A DNA stretch of 11,216 bases from Phoronis pallida (Eukaryota > Phoronida > Phoronidae): contig JAOXYC010213684.1 in the NCBI GenBank assembly GCA_028565715.1, positions 1-11,216 on the forward strand. The letters are read 5' to 3'. Made by a program: the position numbers and the translations under genes. Positions 1 to 8,600 of this stretch are shown in pieces. The notes beneath the pieces are model-generated. The model ran no database searches. It had not been told where the DNA came from and saw nothing but the letters and a program-made list of their open reading frames with translations. Within the stretch, counting starts at the first letter, position 1, and each line of letters begins with the position of its first letter.

Positions 1-197
1 CATACATGTATGCCTATATACTACAACATTCAAATTGCTTCCCAACTAATTGCACTTGCCTCGGACTGTCTAGCTGTAACCCGCGCGAAAAGCTAGTTAT
101 ATATAAATGTATCAAAACTACTAAACTACGCTACTGCATACTTTTCAATCTTTTTCTTCATAACAATTAACAGTGCAATCTGACTAATTCCAAATGT

Positions 198-1066
198 TTA
201 CTTTTTCTTCTTTTTCTGTTCACTCAACTCCTTCTTTGCTGCCTTCTGTCTCGTTTCTTCCAGGATATCATCTGATGTTAGCAGCTTGTGAGGTGTTGCA
301 GCCGTTCTCTTTTTGGTTGCTGGTCGATGTTCTATTTTCAGAGGGAGGAAAAGGGACGTGGTCACATCATCAAGATCGTACTGAATGATTTCTGGTTCTG
401 GTGTGCTGATATCACGAAGTTGTGTTGTGGTACAGCGTCTTGAGCAGGAGCATCTTTCGGTTCAGCATCTTCAGCATCTGCCATTGTAGCTTGAGAAATA
501 ACCGGCACAGCTTCAACAGGGGCCTCCACATTTGTTGGCAAGCTTGGGTAGAAGGCCGTCACTGGCAAGGCCGCTGAATCGAATGGGTATATTCCGCACG
601 CCCGAAATCCGTTTTTAATGTTTCCTGGAGATAGGGCTTCATCCCATGCTTTCGTGAACAGACTTGGGAAGGACCATTTGTTGATTACATGGAGAGGATG
701 TTGTACGAGAAACTCGGGACAGTGGTGGTTATATACTGCTTTCAGTTGCCCAAACATCGTCCTGTCGAGAGGCTGAAGCAGGTGTGTGCAGTGGGGTGGT
801 AAGCACATTAACACGATGTTTTGCTCAATGGCTAGCTCGATCAGCACAAGTGTTTCATGGGAGGAATGCCCATCCAGTATTAAGAGCTGAGGGCGTTCGG
901 GACCACAGTGATTTAAGAATACTGAGCGGAACCAACGCTCCCCGATAGCATCGTCTATCCACCCATTTTTCTGATAAGTCCAGGCACAGCCATCTTGCGC
1001 TTCACTTACGTTGTATCCTTGAAGGCATCTTGTTGTCTTGTCTTTTGTTATGAGCATTGGGGGCAT
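198..1066 (-). pseudogene. pogo/Tigger-like transposase relic, DDE catalytic core and C-terminal tail
   Basis: This is the DDE-superfamily integrase core of a Tc1/mariner-group, pogo/Tigger/Jerky-type DNA transposase, which in intact elements cuts and rejoins transposon ends in the nucleus. Read on the minus strand from 1066, the open frame has the family blocks in order: an NGWIDD block (residues 34-39), LLILDGHSSH with one catalytic Asp (D65), the CLPPHCTHLLQPLD block with the last catalytic Asp (D101), and FRACGIYPFD, which ends the fold. The 36-residue D-to-D spacing suits the pogo type. The frame closes at 362, but a different frame from about 440 down to 198 continues with DISTPEPEIIQYDLDD and ends in a Lys-rich tail (SEQKKKKK, stop at 198-200). 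Such basic tails are usual here, so I infer a small frameshift between about 400 and 440. The segment with the first catalytic Asp is absent upstream. It is an inactive relic. Family is confident; exact subfamily is not. Confidence 0.88.
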
Positions 1067-1069
1067 CCG

Positions 1070-1380
1070 CTAAACCAGTCTTTGCCTTTGTTTTGGTAAG
1101 TTCATTTTCTGTGACAGTGTTAGAGTGCGGCGCATCACTTGAAGTCTGCTTGCCGTCTTTAAACTTTCAACAATTTTCACCTCGGCTTCTCTCGGCATGG
1201 CGGGCGGCCGACCATGTGTCACGCTTTCGTTTTCATTTGATACTTTTCCGCTCACGCGTTCTCCTAGTGTAGATCGTGGGACTGAGTGTCGCTGAGCTGC
1301 CTGGCGAACACTCAGTCCCAGCACCCTGATGTCATGGAGTCTCTAATGCCTCATCATAAATCTGCTCAAGGCGGCGTCGA
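1070..1380 (-). pseudogene. N-terminal helix-turn-helix part of the same transposase relic
   Basis: The minus-strand frame from about 1324 reads LGLSVRQAAQRHSVPRSTL followed by GERVSGKVSNENESVTHGRPPAMPREAE. This is the psq/pogo-type helix-turn-helix: the 'S-R-AA--H-VPRSTL' recognition helix, then the 'GRPP' linker that leads to the CENP-B-like second DNA-binding domain. It has the right order and strand to be the N-terminus of the transposase whose catalytic core begins four bases further on. The frame is broken upstream by a TAG about 20 bases before it (an earlier in-frame stretch reads RLDAALSRFMMRH), and ends at a stop next to 1070. The second DNA-binding domain and the first part of the DDE fold, usually well over a hundred residues, are missing between the two pieces, so an internal deletion joined them. 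No canonical ATG start can be assigned. I saw no terminal inverted repeats for the element. Confidence 0.75.
1277..1320. repeat. imperfect inverted repeat inside the HTH-coding relic
   Basis: The arms 1277-1292 and 1304-1320 pair over 12 perfect base pairs (TGGGACTGAGTG with CACTCAGTCCCA), then a one-base bulge and four more pairs, around an 11-base spacer. The arms lie in the codons for LGLSV and HSVPRST of the transposase relic, so the repeat overlaps the DNA-binding helix-turn-helix. It may be fortuitous or a product of local rearrangement during decay. Confidence 0.6.
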
Positions 1381-1546
1381 GACGATGAAAGACTTCTTTG
1401 GAACCAATTTTTTTGAAATCAGCACATACATGTACTACAGAATAAACTTTTGCAAAAATGTTGAAATCTTCACAAAACGATTTTGGGGAAATTCGAGTTC
1501 TGTATAGAGGGCAATGTTAGTAATAAAGAAAATATCAACTAGAGCA

Positions 1547-1620
1547 ACGCTAAAAAGATGCGTCCACGTGGGGGTACATTGAGAGATTAAAAATACCTAC
1601 GCTAAACAAATGCGTCCACG
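1547..1620 (+). repeat. 22-bp direct repeat at the left edge of the tandem-repeat element
   Basis: Positions 1547-1568 and 1599-1620 are near-identical 22-mers (20 of 22 bases the same), of the form ACGCTAAA...ATGCGTCCACG, offset by 52 bp. Both carry the ATGCGTCCAC motif that also appears inverted at 3138-3147. The second copy leads directly into the degenerate start of the 156-bp array. This looks like a duplicated element end, or two nested ends. Confidence 0.7.
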
Positions 1621-1627
1621 GCAAGTG

Positions 1628-3075
1628 CAACGCAATGTTCGTGAAATTGATGAAAAAAGGTCGAACAAAGAATTGTTGATTTCCAAAATAACTCTACCAC
1701 CAGACGGAGTTGAGGTAGACATTACAACTCGAAAAGTGACTGGTGTCGGCGGATTGTCAAAAGGTCCTGCATGCCAAGTCTCATCGAAATGTGTCAGTCA
1801 TTTTTCAATAAAAGGTAAACAAGCTATTGTCAATGTATGAAGTAATTCTGCCACCAGGGGAGTTAGGGTAGACATGATGATCCGGAGAGCTATTGGTGCT
1901 GACACAGGTGGGTGCGTGCCAAATTTTATCAAAATCTGTAAAGCGGTTTTTGAAGAAAAGTGTAAACAAGCTATTGTTGATTTCCGAACCAATTCGGCCA
2001 ACAGGGGGAGTTATGGTAGACTTGGCGACTCGAAAAGCGACTGGTGCCGGCCCAATCACCCAAGAAAGATGTGAGCCAACTTTCGTCATAATCCAATGAG
2101 CGGTTCTTCAAGAAAAAGTGTGAAGCAATTCCCAATTTCCGAATTAATTCTGCCACCAGGGGCAGTTAGGGGAGACATGACGACCCGAAAAGCAACTGGT
2201 GCCGGTGCATTGACCTAATGAAGATGTGTGCCAAGTTTTGTCGAAATCCGTTGAGCAGTTTTCAAGAAAAAGTGTGAACAAGAAAATTGTCAATTTCCTA
2301 ACTAATTCTGCCACCAGGGGGAGTTAGAGTAGGCTTTACGACCCGAAAAGCGACTGGTGCCGGTGCATTGACCTAATGAAGATGTGTCCCAAGTTTCGTA
2401 AAAATCTGTTAAGCGGTTTTTGAGAAAAAGTGTGAACAAGCAATTGTCGATTTCCAAACTAATTCTGCCACTAGGGGGAGTAAGGGTGGACTTGACGACC
2501 CGAAGAAGCGACTGGTGCCGGTTCATTCACCGAACGAACATGTGAGCCAAGTTTCGTCAAAATCCGTTCAGCGGATTTCGAGAAAAAGTGTGAACAAGCA
2601 ATTGTCAATTTCCGAACTAATTCTGCCAACAGGGGGAGTTAGGGTAGACTTGACAATCCGAAAAGCGACTGGTGCCGGCGCATTGACCTAATGAACATAT
2701 GTGCCAAGTTTCATTAAAATCTGTTGAGGGTTTTCAAGATAAAGTGTGAACAAGCAATTGTCAATTTCCGAACTAATTCTGCCACCAGGGGGGAGTTAGG
2801 GTAGACGTGATGACCCGAAAAGCGACTGGTGCCGGCGCATTCACCCAAGGATCATGTGCCACGTTTCGACATAATCTGTTGAGCGGTTTTTCAGAAAAAG
2901 AGTGAACAAGCAATTGGCAATTTCCGAACTAATTCTGCCACCAGGGGAAGTTAGGGTAGACGTGACGACCCGAAAAGTGACTGGTACGGTGCCGGCGCAT
3001 TCACCCAAGGAACATGTGTGTCAAGTTTCGTCAAAATCCGTTGAGCGGTTTTTGAGAAAAAGTGCGAACAAGCAA
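1628..3075 (+). repeat. tandem array of about nine units of about 156 bp
   Basis: Using the recurring TCTGCCACCAGGGGGAGTTA box as phase marker, units begin near 1693, 1847, 1994, 2149, 2307, 2464, 2622, 2778 and 2934, giving spacings of 154, 147, 155, 158, 157, 158, 156 and 156. Each unit also holds CCCGAAAAGCGACTGGTGCC about 30 bases later, CCAAGTTTCGTCAAAATCCG about 80 bases later, then GAGCGGTTTTTGAGAAAAAG and GAACAAGCAATTGTCAATTT. A partial, more diverged unit precedes the first marker. The leftmost units are the most diverged and the right-hand ones the most alike, as expected if recent amplification took place at the right side. Short ORFs here contain frequent stops and shift frame from unit to unit, so I regard the array as non-coding. 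Confidence 0.95.
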
Positions 3076-3082
3076 AGTTGAA

Positions 3083-3112
3083 CGGACCAACCGACCGACC
3101 GACCGACGGACA
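3083..3112 (+). repeat. CCGA tetranucleotide microsatellite
   Basis: A short run of CCGA/CGAC tetranucleotides, slightly impure at both ends, follows directly after the last 156-bp unit. Its placement between the tandem core and the right inverted end suggests it belongs to the element rather than being an independent microsatellite. Confidence 0.85.
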
Positions 3113-3239
3113 AGCTGCCTACAATATGAGACCACAAGTGGACGCATAAAAATCAGCAGAACTCAGGAATAATTGAACAAACGTTCGAGCAGGGATCGAA
3201 GACCTCACAATCTCTTTATGTTTAAGCAAATCAACACCA

Positions 3240-3840
3240 AGAACATATGTAGTACCAAGTTTCATTTTTTACCAACAGAAATGTCGCCCAACACCTTTTC
3301 CTTGCAGCAGCCAATTATCAGCCAGATATTGCATAGGCTATGAAGTTTTGTCAAATTCGCTCGAGCAGTTTCAGAGAAAATCAACGAAAACCATTTCAAC
3401 AAACACATTCGGCCAACAGGGGCAGCTTAGGTTCACGAGTGGTCTTGAAAACCTTCATATTTCGGCAACCCCCAGAGCATATGTACTAAGTTTCATCAAA
3501 CTCGGTTGAACAGTTTCAGAGAAAATCCACGCCGAAAATCAATTTTTAACAAATAAATTTGGCCAACAGGGGGAGCTGGGGTTGACATTTAGTGCCAAAA
3601 ACATTATAATTCCGGCCAATCATCAACCAGAGCATGTGTTCCAAATTTCGTCAAAATCACTTGAAGGATTTCAGAGAAAATGGACAAAAACCATAAACAA
3701 GGATTTTAACGAACATATTTGGCCAACAGGGGGAGCTAGGGTTGTCTTAAAGTTGCGAAAACTTTTCTGTTGCGGCCAATCATCATCCAGAGGATGTGCT
3801 CCAAGTTTCATCAAAATCGCTTAAGGGGTATCGAAGAAAT
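3240..3840 (+). repeat. second, diverged array of about 155-bp units
   Basis: GGCCAACAGGGGGAG-type boxes begin near 3409, 3559 and 3719 (spacings about 150 and 160). Each is followed by a box of the form CCAAGTTTCATCAAAATCGC and then a GTTTCAGAGAAAA box. A further half-unit lies upstream between about 3240 and 3400. The order of boxes and the period match the first array, but the sequence between boxes differs. These are therefore two subfamilies of one repeat: this copy is older, or comes from a different source element. A 243-bp ORF across this array is an accident of the repeat. Confidence 0.85.
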
Positions 3841-4950
3841 TTTTTTTCATTCGAAATAGTCGTAAAATTAGTGTTTTAGTTCATCTCAATTCATCACACC
3901 CCTTGTAACAGCGAGAGGAACAAACAACTGATCTCCGGTTGACAACCAGCATGGAACCAGACTCCAAATAACCTTATAAGGTGACGATACGTAGAATAAA
4001 GACAAGAATGAAAGATTGATTGACGTCCATGTCGACAGGAAGTGACGCAAAAAAGAGCTCTTTAGTCATTAGAGACGTGTTTTTGCAGTAGTACGCCACC
4101 TCGCGGCTGAGAATAGTGATGCGTGCTGTGCATGCGTTAATATTGTATTCACAATACGGCGGCGGACTGTACATTTTCGATCAGTTTTAACTCAACAGTA
4201 AATTAGACACATTTTTATCAAATAGATGCATATTTATTAATATTTGTAAAACAGCTCAGTTTGTAAACCGGAACTGTACCGGTTCCATCTCATTTTTCCT
4301 GATACAGAAAGTATACTTGGGGTTCTCTTTCACAATCTTCTATGATTAGACTCAACGGCAGACCATGCAGTCACCGTGATGAAAATTAGTTGTTCGCATC
4401 CAAGGCAGTGCCTTATTATCATATTAAGAACAGTTGTCTATTAACGTTGGATACACTCCTACACATCGTGAAGTTCTCCTGAAAGTAGACTCTGAGAGGA
4501 ACCACTTTGCATATTGGATCGGCCATTTTTCTGACATCAGGAAAAAAGTTGTTTGGACAAGCATCGTGTTTGCAATAACATTCCCTAAGAGCACATGCGA
4601 ATAGCGATATATTGACGTATTTCCGCCTAGAACACTACCAGCAAGTAGTCAATCAGAGGCGAGAAATGCAGGCTTCCGTTGAGGACCCTTCCCACGGGCT
4701 TACATGACAACCGGTTCTCAATGAATGTAACCGGATGTAACCAGGTTAGACATTGAAAAGCCTATCTATCCCATGTCAATAAAACAATGCACGTGGCAAC
4801 AACAAAAACTAAGATCAATAGATAGTCAATAGATGTCATTGTCAATAATGAGCGAGGGAATATTCTATTGTGAGCATCGATTGCATGGCCTGTTGTTTGC
4901 AAGTTACTCGTGGTGACTGAAAAAATATTGGATGTGAATCAATAACAGGA
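3841..4950. other. intergenic stretch without a recognisable gene
   Basis: I find no ORF with recognisable protein features on either strand. The longest minus-strand ORF (3974-4174) encodes 66 residues resembling no family I know. The stretch contains small inverted motifs (AACCGG and CCGGTT around 4268-4286; TATTGT and ACAATA around 4142-4157) and AATAAA hexamers near 3995 and 4780 with no gene to attach to. It may hold distal promoter elements of the downstream gene, but none can be named. Confidence 0.6.
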
Positions 4951-4956
4951 ACAGTA

Positions 4957-4990
4957 ATATATACATATATAGATCACCTCATCACTTGAC
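4957..4990 (+). promoter_or_regulatory. possible TATA-type core promoter
   Basis: An alternating TATATAC...ATATATAG run at about 4958-4971 lies roughly 20-30 bases upstream of TCACTTGAC, which could serve as an initiator. It sits just upstream of the proposed non-coding first exon, in the correct orientation. TA-rich runs are common in AT-rich animal DNA, so this is a positional inference only. Confidence 0.35.
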
Positions 4991-5088
4991 ATACAGCGAA
5001 GTCTTGACTACTGCAATTCTTCAGAACAACATCGCGAATAACACTGAAAAAAGCATTCTGAAAGGACTACAATCGTTCGCGTGGAAAG
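4990..5088 (+). other. proposed non-coding first exon of the NTase-TPR gene
   Basis: A good donor site, AAAG|GTAATG, occurs at 5088/5089, and a good acceptor, TGTATTTCAG, ends at 5530, which would define a 442-bp intron in the 5' untranslated region. The proposed exon contains no ATG, as expected for a leader exon. The transcription start is a guess from the TATA-like run upstream. If the intron is not used, transcription may begin nearer exon 2. Confidence 0.45.
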
Positions 5089-5530
5089 GTAATGTAAGAA
5101 CATTCTAATTATGTTATTGATTCACACGAGTTCAAGTCCTTGGCATGGCTGTACTACATGATTGTGCAGATATCATCTCAGATTGATTCAAGTATGACAG
5201 ACTACGTTCACCGTAATCATCTTTGAGAACGCGCCAAATCAAGGTGCTCATTTTGTAGCTTTCAACATAAAATGTTTCATAGCGCAACGCTTATATACAT
5301 GTAGGGCTCATTTCTTAAGAAATATTGTATGCAAAGAAATGAAACGATGTTAGGTGATCTGCCCATGCTTGAATATATTCAAAGTTGGAATCCGGTTGTC
5401 TGGATTGTGTCTTATTTTAATAAAATGTGCTGAAAAAGTAAATCTAAACCGGGTTGTGAGGGTAATTGGTAAATGCTAATATAATGTTGATGAATCTGGT
5501 GGTCTTAAAAATATGTCATGTGTATTTCAG
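5089..5530 (+). other. proposed intron in the 5' leader
   Basis: The 442-bp stretch is bounded by AAAG|GTAATG and TGTATTTCAG|AT. It contains no ORF of note and is AT-rich, as expected for an intron. Support is from splice motifs alone, since no coding frame crosses it. Confidence 0.45.
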
Positions 5531-5559
5531 ATACGTTTGATCCCAGGTTAATACAAGCA

Positions 5560-5601
5560 ATGGCATCAGATGTTTTTATAAATATGCTGTCACCATCCTG
5601 A
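5560..5601 (+). promoter_or_regulatory. upstream ORF of 13 codons in the leader
   Basis: In exon 2 the first ATG is at 5560, in a favourable context (G at -3, G at +4). It opens a 13-residue reading frame, MASDVFINMLSPS, ending at TGA 5599-5601. That is 33 bases before the main ATG and in the same frame. A second, overlapping three-codon ORF starts at 5570. Strong-context upstream ORFs usually lower translation of the main ORF and allow control through reinitiation. Whether that happens here depends on exon 2 being in the leader as modelled. Confidence 0.5.
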
Positions 5602-5634
5602 CTAAGTACGATCACTCAAATCAACAACACAAAG

Positions 5635-8600
5635 ATGGCTCTTCCTGATACACAACAGATTCATGACGATATGGCAAGTCTGACATTAGAGAACGGTAGG
5701 TTTAAACAATATCTAAAGCAGCGCTTAAACTAATTTACCTTGTCCGGTAAAACCAATTTGTCTAAAATCCAAAAGCACGCGGTTTCATATTTTGTTGCAT
5801 GGGTAGATGCTATTAAAATAGTCCCCAAACTAAACAAGAGACGGAGAAATAAACATGTTCTACCATTCACATTCCAGATGACCAACTGAAAGAGTTGGAA
5901 AAAAGGGAAAAGAAAATTGCATCTCAAATAAGACAAGGATCACGTGAAAACTTAAAAAGAGACGCTGGGTTGTTAAAGCAATTGGGAGATGTGTATTACG
6001 AACGAGGTGTGTTAACTAAATCAACTGGGAATTTTGTGAATGCCTCAGCTCTATATAACGCTGTTTGGCTCAGAAGAAAAGACGCTGCTTTAAAGGAGGA
6101 GGCGGAGCAGTTAATACGACGGACTGAACGTACGTTTTGTGAAGCTTTGTCTCAAAAACCGGATAAACTTCCTATAGACTACAAAGACGATATTAAACAG
6201 AAATTGGACAAAATCAGAAAAACAACAGGCCTCACAGTTGATAGAATAGTTGATGAAATTGTGAAAACATTCAATCTAGATGCTATTGACGCCGAACGAA
6301 AACGTCAAGAAAGACGCTTGATAAATGAGACACGCTCACTTTTGGGAAGTGTCTGTGATGAAATGAAGTCATTCTTTCGCTATTTGTTGTCTTTGAGTAA
6401 GAGTATGTTAGGTCCGCCGCCACAAGAGTACGCCGTGATGGGATTGGGGTCACTAGCAAGAGGTGAATCAACGCCATATTCTGACATTGAGTGGTTTATC
6501 CTAGTCGCTGACGAAGCAAAAGATCTCGATTATTTTAGGAACTGGACCAGACTGAGCCACTTTTTTGTGCTGAATATCCGAGAGACAGTTCTCAAGTTTC
6601 TTAGCATCAAATCTTTAAATGATTACGACACACCTGGTGGTAATTGGTTTGTTGATATCGTGACTCGTCGAGGTTTCAGTTACGACAGTGCTGCTCCATA
6701 CGCCTGTGATTATCCTCTTGGTAGACCAGACAGACCGGGTAAGAAAGGTCCAAGGGAGATGATACGAACACCTCGCAATATGGCACAACTCTGTGAATAT
6801 AAAACAGTATTAAAAGAAGGCTATCACATTGACCGGGTGATGTCAAGTGTTGTGAAGATAGATGGTAGTGAAAACGCAGACAAGCTGATCGAGGAGTTTA
6901 AGGTCATCCAGGCTGAATTTAGAAATACAAACGAAATGAAGGAAAAGGCATTTTCCGAAGTAAAAGATATAATACGTGAATTTTTACCTGGATTGCATTT
7001 TCATGAGAAGGATAGAACAATCTCCGACATCAAAAAAGATATATTTCGCTTACCGACCTTGATAATGTGTTTGTTCAAAATGGGGTTTAACTTGAGCAAA
7101 GGAAACACTTGGGAAATCTTGGATGAAATGAACGAGAAGAAAATGATCAACGACGTGGCTCTACACAACTTAAAATGTATGATATCAATTGTATCGTTTC
7201 TGAGAACAGTAGTGTATTCTGAGAAATCCCACCAAAACGAATTGTTAACCATCTTTTCCCCTACACCACCACTAGAAGAAAAGAAAGGTCATGTTGAAGT
7301 TGCTCACCTCCATCAGTTCAAGTCTCTTATTATCCGATATTATTACACAATTCTCCCATTTGCAGACTTTTTCAAAAGAATGGAGAGGCCTATTCATACA
7401 AGCTCAATAGATATGACCCTTATGCGTCACCACCAATTCTATTCTCGCAACGATTACTATGCAGGGTTAATTTACTTTCGCAGTTTGGCATACAAGGAGG
7501 CACGAAAACATTTTGTGTTTCATATCGCGAGCTTGTCGAATGATTCAAATTCTGGAAAGGAAGTGAATAGTTCCACGTGTGACGGAAGAGACAGTTACTA
7601 TAAAGGAGATTCTCGTGTTCTTGAATGCACATATTTCATAGCTAGCAGTTATTTCCACACTAAGCAATTAGAACTCGCTTTGAAATTTGCAAGACGTTCG
7701 TTGCGCATGGCAACGGACCAGACGCAATACTTGGAAGATGGGAGCTTATTAAGCTCTTACTCAAGTAGCCTGCTTGCAAACTGTCTACAGCTTATGGGTC
7801 TGGTGTTTCTGCACATGGAAAGGCTTAATTTAGCATCACTGTATTCATCTGGGTCGTTGGATGTGAATAAAAGAATTCATGGTAAAATCGAACACCCTAA
7901 TATTGCACTCAGTTTGGAAAATCTTGGGGACATTTATTGGACGAAAGGAAATGCTGAGAAGGCATTGCGTGTTTTTACAGAAGCTCTAAATATGTACCTT
8001 CGATTACATGGTATTGATGATCACTTTGAATTGAAAGATGACTTAAAATTTACAGGTGCAGAGGTGGCGAACCGAGATGTTGGTAATCATCCTGACATTG
8101 CTAGAACCTTTGAAAAAATTGGGGAAGCCTTTAAGAACCTCGGTTATTTTAGTATATCATTTGAATTCTCAAGGGTAGCATCAAATATGTTTAGGAATGT
8201 TCATGGCCACTGTGACCATCCTAATATTGCATGCGGGAAGACTAATGTTGCACATTCGTATCTCATGAAAGGTCAACATGCTTTGGCACTCGAATGTTAC
8301 ACAGACGCGTTAGATATGTTCAAGAGGATACATGGTGATAGTGATCACCCTGACGTTGCATCTGCTCTGTCCAATGTTGCTAAGTTATATATCAGCACTG
8401 GACAAAATGAGTTAGCACTAAAACTATACACAAGTTCGCTTGATATGAATAGACGGATATATGGTGATACTAATCGCCAGGACATTGCGTCGGGTTTAAA
8501 TAAAATTGGACAAACATATTGCAACATGGGTCAATACGATTTAGCACTAAAGCATAAAAAAGATTCGGTAGTAATGTGGAAGATAGTACTTGCTGGCAGT

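Larger units (their letters stand above)
1558..3147. mobile_element. candidate non-autonomous element with inverted ends and a minisatellite core
   Basis: The left boundary begins ATGCGTCCAC followed by GTGG (1558-1571), and the right boundary is CCAC, AA, GTGGACGCAT (3132-3147). The right end reverse-complemented matches the left end over about 14 of 16 bases allowing a two-base gap, and both ends contain a small CCAC/GTGG hairpin. Inside is an array of about nine 156-bp units and a CCGA microsatellite. There is no credible ORF, so any movement would depend on enzymes supplied elsewhere. Short A-rich runs (AAAA) flank both sides but are too simple to call a target duplication. The layout (short ends, tandem core of about 160 bp, microsatellite near one end) recalls the pearl/HINE-type non-autonomous elements described in bivalves, usually linked to Helitrons. 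That link is inference from architecture only. It could instead be a plain minisatellite with coincidental ends. Confidence 0.5.

Noticed and set aside
194-388. 64-codon plus-strand ORF near the left edge
   Set aside because: It is antisense to the frameshifted Lys-rich C-terminal tail of the transposase relic, which explains the region better.
2149-2450. Possible hammerhead ribozyme in the tandem unit (CTAATGA with a GAAA nearby)
   Set aside because: The invariant CTGANGA core is not matched, since the G is replaced by A, and the motif is not kept in all units (others read CCCAAGGA or CCGAACGA).
1610-2526. Several 60-95-codon ORFs on both strands across the 156-bp array
   Set aside because: They repeat the same peptide fragments in shifting frames because they overlie the tandem units; stops are frequent and unit length is not held to multiples of three.
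3974-4174. 66-codon minus-strand ORF in the intergenic stretch
   Set aside because: No recognisable domain, no family similarity I know, no splice or promoter context; length is within chance expectation.
4155-4175. Shared CGGCGGACTGTA at about 4159 and 10417
   Set aside because: A single 12-base match with no extension on either side is within chance for 11 kb.
4268-4300. Inverted similarity between AACCGG/TTCCATCTCA near 4268-4297 and TGAGATGGAA near 9510
   Set aside because: Only about 10 consecutive bases match; many 10-12-base matches are expected by chance in a window this size, so I do not claim that the gene is flanked by inverted repeats.
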